Part shown: positions 6,325 through 13,072 of the stretch, piece by piece
Layout: every line of letters starts with the position of its first letter
How positions within the stretch are numbered: the first letter of the stretch is position 1
Source: an archaeon
GTDB lineage: Archaea > Thermoproteota > Nitrososphaeria > Nitrososphaerales > UBA183
NCBI GenBank assembly: GCA_021828185.1
Contig: JAKASI010000021.1
Location: forward strand, 1 to 14,692
Length of the DNA: 14,692 nt
Direction of reading: 5' to 3'
The notes under the pieces: model-generated
Database searches by the model: none
Told to the model about the DNA's origin: nothing
What the model saw: the letters and a program-made list of their open reading frames with translations, nothing else
Position numbers and translations under genes: made by a program

Positions 6325-8218
6325 GCTCAGGGCATCCGCGGGCAAGGTCTACTTCGGCGTCCTCGCCCTCGCTTCAACCGTCGTCCTCGTACTCTCGGTC
6401 CGGGACATCAGCCCTCTCTCGGGGACCTATTCCGGCCTTGCGCTCGGGTTCGTGCTCGGAGATGCGGTCCTGCTGGTCGGGTTCTCGTGCCTCCTGTTCC
6501 TGCTGCGTGCGGACTTCGACAGCAAGGTCACTTCGACGGCCATCCTCGAAGTTCTTGGGCGCGGAAACATCATCCGTGTGAGGAGGGTCAGGGAGGACAG
6601 GGCCGTCTGGATTGCGAGGAGCATCCCCCTCCTGAACAGGCTCGCCGAGAGGATGGAACGGGGCATCAGGGGGGACGTGGTGAAGGGAGGGATGCAGCTC
6701 GACCCCTACGCCTTCGCCGCGAAGTACTCGTTCTACTCTGTGGTGCTCGCTGCGGTCTTCGTTCCCGTCTCTCTCGCTCTCTCGGTCCTCGTCAGCCCCA
6801 CACTCCTCGCCCTGATGATGATCCCCGCGATAATCCTCTACACACCCTCCCTGAGCGCCAAGAACAGGGTGTCGGAGAGGAAGACCAACGTCAAAGACGA
6901 GCTGCCGTTCTTCGCCCTCCTCGCTTCAATCACGCAGTCCTCAGGACGCTCTTTGATTGACGCCTTCAGGGGGACGGTCGGGAAGCACATCCTCCCCGCC
7001 ATGGAGGCAGAGGCAAGGCTCCTCCAGAAGAGCATAGGCTTCGGGAAGGACATCGCCGGCGCCCTGGACGACCTCGCCTCGACCCACCCCGACGACTCCT
7101 TCAAGCACTTCCTGTTCGGATACACCGGAGTCCTGAAGTCGGGAGGGGACGTCGTGCTCTACCTCTCGGACAGGACGAGGGAGTACCTCGCCTCGATGAG
7201 GTTCAGGTGGCAGAGCTACGCAGAGAGGGTGGGCACCATCGGGGAGATGCTGATCATAGTCTTCGTGCTGCTCCCCCTTCTCCTCGTCGTGGGGGCGATA
7301 ACGATGCCGCCGGAGATGGTCGCGGAGATCGCCTACGCCAGCGTCGCTGCCCTCCCGATGATAGCGCTCGTGATGTACTTCATGGTCAGGTCGGCGCAGC
7401 CCAAGGTCTACGACGTCCTCGGCGGCGACCCGAGGCTTGGTCTGATCGGCCTTGCGGCGGGCCTGCTGGCCACTTCCGTCACAGGCCAACTCTGGCTGGT
7501 CCTGGCCGTTTCAGGGGCGGCGGGGGCCGCGCTGTACGGCCTTCCCGTCAGGGCCCAGATGAGGGAGGTCAGGATGACCGAGGCAGCCCTCCCCGACTTC
7601 CTGAGGAGCATAGCCGAGTACAGGAAGATAGGGTACAACATGAGGAAGGCGGTTCTGGAGACCGCGGCGAAGACGAAGTTCAACCCTGTCTTCGACTCGA
7701 TCCTGGAGAGGATTGCGGCACAGATGAGCCTCGGGGTGAGGCTGGGAGAGGTGAGGGTTGCGATGAGGAGTTGGCTCGGGAGGATGACGGTGTTCATCCT
7801 CGACCAGATTACGGAGAGCGGGGGCGGGACGCCCGCCAACATCGAAGACCTCTACAACTTCATCTCCGGCTACAACCGCCTGAAGAAGGAGGCGACATCG
7901 TCGGTTGGGCTTTACAAGATGCTCGGCTACGCGGTCCCGGTCGCCATCCCCCTCGTGGTGAAGGTCATCAGCGGGGTCATCGGTAGCTTCGGGTCGTCTA
8001 CAGCTGGATTCTTCGGTGGAGGGACGGCGTCTCTGGCCATCGTCAACAGCACGGTGGACATAGTCACGGTGGTTGCAGCGGGCGCGATTGCCTTCACGAT
8101 GACGAGGGCCACCGACTTCACGGCGAAGAACACCCTCAACATGACGATTCTGTTCGCCCTCGCGGTGCTGGCGATAGCGCTAACGCAGTTCTTGCCGAGC
8201 TTCTCCTTCGGCTTCTAG
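6323..8218 (+). CDS. Type IV pilus membrane platform protein (TadC/ArlJ-like, two T2SSF domains)
   Basis: A 631-residue polytopic membrane protein, the inner-membrane platform on which the pilus ATPase works. Two type II secretion system F (T2SSF) domains can be seen: residues about 194-325 (DELPFFALLASITQSSGRS onward, ending in the helix LIIVFVLLPLLLVVG) and about 421-550 (ALPDFLRSIAEYRKIGYNM onward). Paired helices at the N-terminus (about 10-62), at 133-174, 308-354, 371-405, 533-550, 570-592 and 607-624 match the archaeal double-domain form, and its length is typical. GTG 6323 directly follows GGAGG with one base between; the TATA-like TTTTAA is centred 24.5 nt upstream, so a leaderless start fits better than SD use. 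It is divergent from the surface-protein gene and convergent with the wHTH gene, so it lacks a co-directional ATPase partner. Confidence 0.95.
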   Translation: MLRASAGKVYFGVLALASTVVLVLSVRDISPLSGTYSGLALGFVLGDAVLLVGFSCLLFLLRADFDSKVTSTAILEVLGRGNIIRVRRVREDRAVWIARSIPLLNRLAERMERGIRGDVVKGGMQLDPYAFAAKYSFYSVVLAAVFVPVSLALSVLVSPTLLALMMIPAIILYTPSLSAKNRVSERKTNVKDELPFFALLASITQSSGRSLIDAFRGTVGKHILPAMEAEARLLQKSIGFGKDIAGALDDLASTHPDDSFKHFLFGYTGVLKSGGDVVLYLSDRTREYLASMRFRWQSYAERVGTIGEMLIIVFVLLPLLLVVGAITMPPEMVAEIAYASVAALPMIALVMYFMVRSAQPKVYDVLGGDPRLGLIGLAAGLLATSVTGQLWLVLAVSGAAGAALYGLPVRAQMREVRMTEAALPDFLRSIAEYRKIGYNMRKAVLETAAKTKFNPVFDSILERIAAQMSLGVRLGEVRVAMRSWLGRMTVFILDQITESGGGTPANIEDLYNFISGYNRLKKEATSSVGLYKMLGYAVPVAIPLVVKVISGVIGSFGSSTAGFFGGGTASLAIVNSTVDIVTVVAAGAIAFTMTRATDFTAKNTLNMTILFALAVLAIALTQFLPSFSFGF

Positions 8219-8251
8219 CTGGACCCACCTACTCGGTCCTTGACAGCTTTT
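8217..8251. terminator. Possible hairpin terminator between convergent genes
   Basis: GGACC (8221-8225) pairs with GGTCC (8235-8239), and outer AGCT arms (8217-8220, 8245-8248) can add to the stem. Four T residues follow on the plus strand. Only 10 nt separate the two convergent stop codons. Stem quality is modest. Confidence 0.28.
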
Positions 8252-8981
8252 CCAGGTGCTTTGAGAACTTCGGGAGAACCCTCTCCATTTCGGTACCGAA
8301 TGCGTACCTGAAGTCGTCCCTCAATCTGTCCAATGGGACCCCTGCCAACTTTTTGTCTGCTGCGGTACGCATGAGTTTTGGGTTTGATGTCAGCAGCGAA
8401 GCGAGCGCAGAGTTCAGCTTCCTGAAGTCTTCCACCACCATCGGGAGGATGAGGTCGCCCGCCGCGGTCTCACCGAGGTTCACCGCGTAGACACCGACGA
8501 GGCTGAAGATTCCCTTGACTCTGGCGTCGGCCTGCTCGATAAATTCCACCTGCTTGTTGATCTCTTCGCTGCTAAGAACCCTCATCGCTCTTATGGACTC
8601 CGTGCGTTCCCTCATGGCACTTTCAAGCTCACCACACTGAGACTTCATCCCGGAAGCAATCCGGGTCAGGAGGAGCATCGTGGGACTCCCCCTGATTCTC
8701 CTCATCTGCTTGTTCTTCCCGTCGGGGAACCTTTCGACGTACTTCAGCTTCTCAAGCCGCTTCGCCCGCAGCGCGAACGTGCTCCTCGAAGCCATAGGTT
8801 CCACTTCGACCACAAGCTTGTTGAAGCTCTGCCCTTCTCTGCCATGCTTGCAGATGGCGTCAAGGATTTGCCTGTCAACCGAGTCCAACCTCCCTGGCCC
8901 GAACACCACTGGCAGCTGGGGAATCTGGACCGACAAATCGATGAGGCAGAGGGGGTGTTCCGATAAAAGCCTCGTGGTCAT
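8229..8981 (-). CDS. Winged-helix transcriptional regulator with C-terminal helical domain
   Basis: A 250-residue cytoplasmic protein. Residues about 31-110 look like a winged helix: RLDSVDRQILDAICKHG (first helix), SFNKLVVEVEPMASRSTFALRAKRLEKLKYVER (helix-turn-helix and recognition helix), then a basic wing FPDGKNKQMRRIRGSP. The remainder, about 115-250, is predicted helical and charged and may be a dimerisation or sensing domain; I do not recognise it. ATG 8981 gives the full frame. A GCTTTTATCG box inside the frame (8961-8970, minus strand) could instead serve TTG 8936, giving 235 residues without loss of the wHTH. The gene is divergent from the two-pilin unit that starts at 9087, so it is a candidate pilin regulator or autoregulator; this is inference. 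Confidence 0.75.
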   Translation of the reverse strand: MTTRLLSEHPLCLIDLSVQIPQLPVVFGPGRLDSVDRQILDAICKHGREGQSFNKLVVEVEPMASRSTFALRAKRLEKLKYVERFPDGKNKQMRRIRGSPTMLLLTRIASGMKSQCGELESAMRERTESIRAMRVLSSEEINKQVEFIEQADARVKGIFSLVGVYAVNLGETAAGDLILPMVVEDFRKLNSALASLLTSNPKLMRTAADKKLAGVPLDRLRDDFRYAFGTEMERVLPKFSKHLEKLSRTE

Positions 8982-9058
8982 TCGGCCATACTGGTTCAGG
9001 CGCCGCGATAGATTTCGCGTAGCGTCTGATTGGTAGCCTCCTTTCGGCCTCTGACTCG

Positions 9059-9064
9059 TTAAAA
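9059..9064 (+). promoter_or_regulatory. TATA-like box of the 9087 pilin gene
   Basis: TTAAAA centred 25.5 nt before ATG 9087. No Shine-Dalgarno is seen in the short interval, consistent with a leaderless mRNA. Confidence 0.62.
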
Positions 9065-9086
9065 GTGGGCCTAAACCTTAGCTTCA

Positions 9087-9542
9087 ATGAAGACTAGTCT
9101 TCAGACACACCGAAGAAAAGCCATCTCTCCAATCATCGCAACCATCCTCGTCGTAGCCATGACCATAGTCGCCGCCGGGGTCCTCTACACCTACTTCACC
9201 ACGACAGCCAGCAGGGCCCAGAATACCAACCAGATCCAGGTGAGCGCGTCCATCGCGGTAGCGAGCGGCTCGGGCACCGGCACAGCCGTCGTTTCAGTGA
9301 CGGACTCCGGCTCGATAGCGCTGACGGGCCTGATCTTGGGCGGAACCGTCGTTCCTGCGACCCAGCCAACTTGGAACCCAGCGCCATCATCAGGCTCGCC
9401 GATAGCCCCCGGCGGCGGGACCAGCACCACCTTCTCCACAGCGACATCTGTCACAGCGGGAGTTTCTTACACCATCACCGTGGCGGCCACCTTCGCCAAC
9501 GGCGCGACCCAAACCCAAGTGGTCACTGTAACCGTGCAGTAG
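9087..9542 (+). CDS. Archaeal type IV pilin (class III signal peptide), pilin A
   Basis: A 151-residue pilin. The first 12 residues end in RRKA, followed directly by the hydrophobic stretch ISPIIATILVVAMTIVAAGVL (13-33). That is the class III signal arrangement cut by an archaeal prepilin peptidase (PibD type) between A12 and I13. It also resembles haloarchaeal PilA-type N-termini (RAVSPVIGVIL). The C-terminal part is a Thr/Ser/Val-rich beta domain with no cysteine. Its end (SYTITVAATFANGATQTQ) resembles the end of the minus-strand pilin at 13073-13543, suggesting full-length paralogues. The start is fixed by the TATA box at 9059-9064. A hairpin and T tract follow its stop, then a second pilin-like gene. 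Confidence 0.9.
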   Translation: MKTSLQTHRRKAISPIIATILVVAMTIVAAGVLYTYFTTTASRAQNTNQIQVSASIAVASGSGTGTAVVSVTDSGSIALTGLILGGTVVPATQPTWNPAPSSGSPIAPGGGTSTTFSTATSVTAGVSYTITVAATFANGATQTQVVTVTVQ

Positions 9543-9553
9543 AGGTCAAGAGC

Positions 9554-9588
9554 GGGTCTGGGTGGACCAGGCCCTCCCCTCCTTTTAG
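9554..9588 (+). terminator. Hairpin and pyrimidine tract after pilin A
   Basis: GGGTCTGG (9554-9561) pairs with CCAGGCCC (9567-9574), eight pairs with one wobble and a five-base loop. A C/T-rich run ending in TTTT (9583-9586) follows. It may terminate the pilin A mRNA. The same TTTTAG (9583-9588) is centred about 28 nt before ATG 9614, so it may double as the next promoter. Confidence 0.45.
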
Positions 9589-9613
9589 CGAGAAAGAATC
9601 TGTTCATCAGATA

Positions 9614-10015
9614 ATGATGCGAGGGAAATCCAGAAGAGCCCAAGCCGAGATTATCGGCGCTCTCTTCTTCATAGTCCTCGCGATGATCGTGTTCGGCCTC
9701 TTCACAGCCCTCTTGGCTGCCCAGTACTCTATGGCAAAACAAGCAGCTCAGGCTCAACTTGTGGTTGGGGAGAAGGCTGACGAGAGCCTTTCAGTAAGTC
9801 TGAGTTCTGGGACGGTGACTGTGCATAACAACGGCCCAACCACTGCTGCGATCTTCTACTACTTGGGTGTGAACGGCGGCAATCAACAGCAGGTCGTGCC
9901 CCTGGGTCAAGCGGTAACGGTCGCACCGCGAGGGGCTTCGACATTTTCCGTCAGCCCCTCCTATCAGAGCGTTGGGGTGGTAACTTCTTACGGAAATATC
10001 TGGTGGAGTTCCTGA
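9614..10015 (+). CDS. Archaeal type IV pilin-like protein, pilin B
   Basis: A 133-residue pilin-like protein. A short basic leader (MMRGKSRRA) precedes QAEIIGALFFIVLAMIVFGL, a hydrophobic helix to about residue 35. Cleavage is expected after A9, placing glutamate at +3, as in the pilin at 12569-13042 (RAG then VSE). The rest is a beta-rich domain including SVSLSSGTVTVHNNGPTTAAI. The frame extends upstream across pilin A, but ATG 9614 (or 9617) is chosen because the class III leader begins there and a TTTTAG box lies about 28 nt upstream. It ends IWWSS, and its stop codon lies inside a strong hairpin. It sits 71 nt after pilin A on the same strand; the two subunits probably serve one filament. 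Confidence 0.85.
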   Translation: MMRGKSRRAQAEIIGALFFIVLAMIVFGLFTALLAAQYSMAKQAAQAQLVVGEKADESLSVSLSSGTVTVHNNGPTTAAIFYYLGVNGGNQQQVVPLGQAVTVAPRGASTFSVSPSYQSVGVVTSYGNIWWSS

Positions 10016-10044
10016 CAGGGTTCTCTGCAGTTCTCCCTGTCGGG
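10011..10044 (+). terminator. 10-bp stem-loop overlapping the pilin B stop codon
   Basis: CCTGACAGGG (10011-10020) pairs with CCCTGTCGGG (10035-10044), ten pairs with one T-G wobble and a 14-base loop. The TGA stop (10013-10015) is in the left arm. No T tract follows, so it may stabilise the 3' end rather than terminate. Confidence 0.42.
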
Positions 10045-10236
10045 CCATAAGGCTGTATGAAAATGTAGTCAAATGGATTTGCATGGAAGTGAGGCTCGCT
10101 TGGTCTTTCAGACACAACCCTCCGGATTCGAACATCTATGAGGACCAGGCTCGTAATGGAAGGGCATCCATTTGGATGGTGCCAACCCTAGAAGTCATCA
10201 TCCGTAGCCTGTGACAGAGAAGAGTAATCCAAATCG
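10045..10236. other. Gene-free stretch after the pilin pair
   Basis: No convincing coding frame on either strand. A short imperfect hairpin (GGCATCC and GGATGGTGCC, about 10163-10183) and a GATTCGAAC string near 10123 are the only structures noticed; no tRNA fold could be built around the latter. Confidence 0.4.
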
Positions 10237-10446
10237 CTATCTCTGAGCGAAACCCTTGATTTGGCTGCCTAGGGCCTTGATATCGACTCCGATTAACTTG
10301 AAGCGCGGTTTCTTGGTATAGTCGACTTGAGTCCCCACAATCGTCGGGAGCAATGCCCTGAGGTAGATATACGAGTATCCTTTGAAGGTCCTGTCAAGTT
10401 GATGGGCCGAGAGGCCGATTCTTCTCGCTTTCAAGCGTAAGGCCAT
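10237..10446 (-). CDS. Possible small basic protein or frameshifted tail
   Basis: An open frame from ATG 10446 (TTG 10449 is also possible) giving about 69 residues, overlapping the 3' end of the 103-aa membrane protein gene by 53 nt in another frame. The sequence (YSYIYLRALLPTIVGTQ, KKPRFKLIGVDIKALG) looks protein-like and its codons mostly end in G or C, but no family is recognised and no promoter is seen. It may be a genuine small gene, the original C-terminus of the upstream gene displaced by a frameshift, or a chance frame. Confidence 0.25.
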   Translation of the reverse strand: MALRLKARRIGLSAHQLDRTFKGYSYIYLRALLPTIVGTQVDYTKKPRFKLIGVDIKALGSQIKGFAQR

Positions 10447-10705
10447 CAACCTTCGGGGACTCGCCGCGTCCCCTCACAAGCGCCGCGACGCCAAGCAGCA
10501 TCAAGGCGACGCCTATGAGATTGAGGGTGTAATTGGCTGAAATGCTGGCGCCGAAAGAAAGCGCCCATACAAGCGGAACCCAAATCGGGTAGCCGTAGAA
10601 AATTCCAACTGTGTCGCTTGTTCTTACCGTGTAGACGGCACCAAATACTACCATCATGCCTCCTACCAAGAGAAACACCATTCCAACGACGAGTAGAGGC
10701 TTCAT
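10394..10705 (-). CDS. Small integral membrane protein, unknown function
   Basis: A 103-residue protein with about three hydrophobic segments: residues 4-26 (LLVVGMVFLLVGGMMVVFG), about 41-57 (YPIWVPLVWALSFGASI) and 60-78 (LNLIGVALMLLGVAALV). A charged tail of about 25 residues (RGRGESPKVDGLTLESEK) follows, probably cytoplasmic. No family is recognised. Its ATG overlaps the stop of the upstream 132-aa gene in a four-base ATGA (10702-10705), so the two are almost certainly co-transcribed and translationally coupled. It sits between the two pilin clusters, but nothing in the sequence ties it to pilus assembly. Confidence 0.62.
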   Translation of the reverse strand: MKPLLVVGMVFLLVGGMMVVFGAVYTVRTSDTVGIFYGYPIWVPLVWALSFGASISANYTLNLIGVALMLLGVAALVRGRGESPKVDGLTLESEKNRPLGPST

Positions 10706-11100
10706 TTCATCACCTGATAGCCCAGGGAATTAATAATCCCATTATGGAGGACGGCAGTCACGGCCCGGAGGTCTACAGCGCTCAAAACTCGAAGGTTGGC
10801 CCGTTGGTTTGACAGAACACCTTTGAACATCGATAAGCCCAAGATTCGCGTGTTGAATGTTTGGATAACCCTCCTGCCACCAGAATCGCAGAACCCAGCG
10901 ATGTTTCCGAGGTGCTTGGCCAGGTCAAGGACCTTCCCGTCAATCTGAAGTTTGACGTTCCTGTCCAAGTTGGAGAACGTTTGGACTTGATGTTCTGAAA
11001 GGAGTTGGAGAAGTTCTTTTCCTACTGCCGTCATGCGCTCCCTCTCTTCCATCACAAGCCGGATGAACTCCACCCGGTCGGCCTCGTCTTTCGCCATCAT
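10702..11100 (-). CDS. Hypothetical cytoplasmic protein, 132 aa
   Basis: A soluble, charged 132-residue protein without membrane segments or signal peptide. The first 40 residues are predicted as an amphipathic helix (DEADRVEFIRLVMEERERM). A LLQLLSEHQVQTFSNL region followed by KVLDLAKHLGNIAGF could belong to a helix-turn-helix fold, but I cannot place it in a family. Start choices are ATG 11100 or 11097. A CTTTTAG box (11121-11127, minus strand) is centred about 24 nt before 11100, in line with the other leaderless genes here. It is translationally coupled (ATGA) to the small membrane protein gene and lies 63 nt after the cysteine-rich pilin-like gene. Confidence 0.62.
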   Translation of the reverse strand: MMAKDEADRVEFIRLVMEERERMTAVGKELLQLLSEHQVQTFSNLDRNVKLQIDGKVLDLAKHLGNIAGFCDSGGRRVIQTFNTRILGLSMFKGVLSNQRANLRVLSAVDLRAVTAVLHNGIINSLGYQVMK

Positions 11101-11120
11101 CAGAAGGCCGTTTCTTATCC

Positions 11121-11127
11121 CTAAAAG
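11121..11127 (-). promoter_or_regulatory. TATA-like box for the 132-aa gene
   Basis: CTTTTAG on the minus strand, centred about 24 nt before ATG 11100. It lies in the 63-nt gap after the cysteine-rich pilin-like gene and indicates a separate transcript. Confidence 0.4.
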
Positions 11128-11163
11128 ACTAGAGTTTCTATCCAGTTTCTTCCCACTTGAGGC

Positions 11164-12534
11164 TCATCCGCCAATCAACCAGGTGCTTCCCAAGGTCGAA
11201 AAGGTTTCGTAGCTGACCGTGGTGACAACGGGGACTGTTTCAGTGGTCCAGTAGGCATAAGAGCTGTAGACAGCCGAACAGGAGTACTGCGAGCCTGGCG
11301 GGCAGTAGCTCATCTGGCCAAGGTTGACCGTATGGGCCTGATACACCGGTGAGCACGTGTACTGCGTGGTCGAGCTTCCCGTGGGACAGTACGAAAGCTG
11401 GCCGAGGTTGGTCGAAGTCGTCTGCTGGCGGTAGACTGGCGAGCAAGAGTAGTAGGTCCTCGTGTATGAATTCGGCGTCGGGCAGTACGACAACTGGCCG
11501 AGCGACTCGCTTTGGTAGGTCGTCTGAGTGGTGTACACCGCGTAGCAGGTCATCCCGAGCTGGTAGGCATAGGAGGGGCAGCTGGACGAGAAGCCCTCGT
11601 ACTGGGTCGTGTAGTAGGTGTTCACCGTGGCCGACGCGTAGGTCGTCACCGTCTCGGTCCTGTAGATGGGCACCAAGTAGGTGTACATGATGACCTTGGG
11701 GAAGGTGACCAGAGACAGTAGCTCGTTGCCGCATATGAAGAAGAGTGGGAAGTAGCAATAGTGCGCCCAGTACTGCTCGCCGACAAGGACAGTCTCGGTC
11801 GTCGTGTAGCTGCAGAGGCCGTCCTGGTAGTTGGTCCACCCGGAGGGGCACGTGTAGGTGGTGTGGGCCACCGTCATGTAGAGGTCGTAGCCTGAAAGGA
11901 CCTGGGTGGTCACCGGATAGTGCGCCGTGACGTCGTAGCCCGACAGCGCGCTCGACGTGGTGGTCTCGGTCACAGTGTAGCCGACCAGGGGGTCGGTGGT
12001 CTCAACGACGTTGTATCCAGCGAGCCTCTGGCCGGTCTGCTGGACCTGCTCCTGCTGGTAGGTGGTGACCTGCCTAGTCTGCTGCACCGTCTGGACCTGG
12101 GAGGTGATGTAGAGACCCCTGTTGGTCACCAGGGTGACGCTTGATAGGCTTGGCAGCGTGCCCCCGGTTATCGATTCGGCCAGCGAAGTGATGTTGATAG
12201 TGGTGGCTTGCCCAGGGGCAACCACGTAGTTGACCGGCGCGGAGAGGGTCTGGCCATTGGTTTCCTGAAGCAGCGCGTACACGATTGAGGTCTGGACTCC
12301 CGAGCTTTGGGCCAGCTGGATTGTACCACCTGTCGATGGGGAAGCGGAGAGGCCGGAGATCTCCTGCTGCCTTAGCGCCATCGCGCTTTCAACGCTGATC
12401 TGCTTGCTTGAGAAACCCGACTGCCCGGACGCAAGCGAGCCTACGCCCACGAGAGCGGAGGCCACGAGGGCCACAAAGAAGATGGATACTGGAAGGGAGG
12501 CGATACCCTTCCGCCGGTGGCAGAAGGTCTTCAT
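11164..12534 (-). CDS. Large cysteine-paired protein with class III (pilin-type) signal
   Basis: A 456-residue protein starting like a prepilin: a basic leader ending RRKG (7-10), then IASLPVSIFFVALVASALVG as the membrane helix. Cleavage is expected after G10. A soluble region (40-145) follows, then a Q/T-rich stretch (145-170). Next come four copies of L-x-G-Y-[NTD]-[VL] at 171, 183, 197 and 213. The rest holds twelve cysteines at 229/241, 260/268, 319/330, 351/364, 383/394 and 411/419, grouped as six short loops, five of them beginning CP. Three units share the heading LGQ[LM]SYCP (345, 377, 405). The region is rich in Tyr, Thr and Ser. It is three times the length of the neighbouring pilins, and I infer a tip or adhesive subunit; no family is recognised beyond the signal. 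TTAAAA is centred 25.5 nt before ATG 12534. Confidence 0.9.
   Translation of the reverse strand: MKTFCHRRKGIASLPVSIFFVALVASALVGVGSLASGQSGFSSKQISVESAMALRQQEISGLSASPSTGGTIQLAQSSGVQTSIVYALLQETNGQTLSAPVNYVVAPGQATTINITSLAESITGGTLPSLSSVTLVTNRGLYITSQVQTVQQTRQVTTYQQEQVQQTGQRLAGYNVVETTDPLVGYTVTETTTSSALSGYDVTAHYPVTTQVLSGYDLYMTVAHTTYTCPSGWTNYQDGLCSYTTTETVLVGEQYWAHYCYFPLFFICGNELLSLVTFPKVIMYTYLVPIYRTETVTTYASATVNTYYTTQYEGFSSSCPSYAYQLGMTCYAVYTTQTTYQSESLGQLSYCPTPNSYTRTYYSCSPVYRQQTTSTNLGQLSYCPTGSSTTQYTCSPVYQAHTVNLGQMSYCPPGSQYSCSAVYSSYAYWTTETVPVVTTVSYETFSTLGSTWLIGG
11263..11502 (-). repeat. Three tandem LGQ-SYCP disulfide-loop repeats (coding)
   Basis: Inside the 456-aa gene, units begin at residues 345, 377 and 405 with LGQLSYCP, LGQLSYCP and LGQMSYCP. 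Each ends with C-S-[PA]-V-Y. Unit spacing is 32 then 28 residues, and the loop between cysteines shortens from 12 to 10 to 7 residues. The DNA copies are diverged, so the repeat is old or held by selection on the protein. Confidence 0.75.
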
Positions 12535-12556
12535 TGCGCAAGGAAGCGGGGCCAGC

Positions 12557-12562
12557 TTTTAA
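12557..12562 (-). promoter_or_regulatory. TATA-like box of the cysteine-rich pilin-like gene
   Basis: TTAAAA on the minus strand, centred 25.5 nt before ATG 12534. It lies in the 34-nt gap after the upstream pilin gene (stop at 12569), implying a separate leaderless mRNA. Confidence 0.6.
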
Positions 12563-12568
12563 CGCGGG

Positions 12569-13042
12569 TCAGCTGGAAAGTTGGAACTCGAAATCCTTCC
12601 CGATGCTGTCCATAATCTCCACATAGAACAAGGACGGGATGCTGCTGAAGGTGAGGGTCAGCTTCGAGAGTTTCTGGGTCTGCATCGTGCTGATGGCGCT
12701 CCCCGAAGAAGCATCGCTGAGGGCGAAGCTCTGGGCGGCCTGCTGGGAACCCGACGCCACGAGAAAAGCCTGCTGGGGTGGGTTCAGAGTTATCGGCTGG
12801 AGGCCGTAGTTGTAGAGGTAGAGGGTGACGGTGCTCCCCTGCACCTGGTAGCTCACGAGGCTCATCAGCTCTCCTGTCGCCTTGGCCGAGTCCTGGATTC
12901 CCTTCGCCACGCTCCCGCCGGATGAGTTCAACCCCGAGACGTAGTAGGTGTAGAAGACGCCAAAGACCCCGACCGTGATGGAGAGGAGGAGCAGGGCCGC
13001 GACGACTTCGCTGACCCCGGCCCTACTGCGTGATACCTTCAT
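12569..13042 (-). CDS. Archaeal type IV pilin-like protein, pilin C
   Basis: A 157-residue protein with a nine-residue basic leader (MKVSRSRAG) and then VSEVVAALLLLSITVGVFGVF, the class III signal pattern. Cleavage is expected after G9, leaving glutamate at +3, as in pilin B. The exported part has a polar helix (SVAKGIQDSAKATGELMSLV), then beta strands such as VQGSTVTLYLYNYGLQPITL, and an end FEFQLSS. It has no cysteine. The start is well supported: CGTTTTATCC lies at 13063-13072 with its T-A core centred exactly 25.5 nt before ATG 13042, leaving no room for a ribosome-binding leader. It lies between pilin D (30 nt upstream) and the 456-aa pilin-like gene (34 nt downstream). It is probably a shaft or minor subunit of the same filament. 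Confidence 0.88.
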   Translation of the reverse strand: MKVSRSRAGVSEVVAALLLLSITVGVFGVFYTYYVSGLNSSGGSVAKGIQDSAKATGELMSLVSYQVQGSTVTLYLYNYGLQPITLNPPQQAFLVASGSQQAAQSFALSDASSGSAISTMQTQKLSKLTLTFSSIPSLFYVEIMDSIGKDFEFQLSS

Positions 13043-13062
13043 CCCTGTAGGACGGTGTTCCT

Positions 13063-13072
13063 GGATAAAACG
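13063..13072 (-). promoter_or_regulatory. CGTTTTATCC promoter box of pilin C
   Basis: CGTTTTATCC on the minus strand, filling the 30-nt gap between two pilin genes. Its TTTTAT core is centred 25.5 nt before ATG 13042. It is identical to the boxes before the ATPase and pilin D. Confidence 0.65.

Noticed and set aside
6061..8000. Long frames of 299 and 259 aa (+) and 182 aa (-) across the platform gene
   Set aside because: Arg/Gly/Pro-rich shadows of the two-domain TadC/ArlJ-like gene, without domains or promoters.
10115..10145. GATTCGAAC string resembling a tRNA T-loop
   Set aside because: No 5-bp T stem, acceptor stem or anticodon arm could be built around it on either strand.
11263..11502. 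Tandem repeats as a CRISPR array
   Set aside because: Units are coding, diverged at DNA level and share only a protein motif; there are no identical repeats or spacers.
11240..11851. 203-aa minus-strand frame inside the cysteine-rich gene
   Set aside because: Out-of-frame shadow, Leu/His/Arg-rich; the 456-aa frame has a signal peptide, promoter and repeats.
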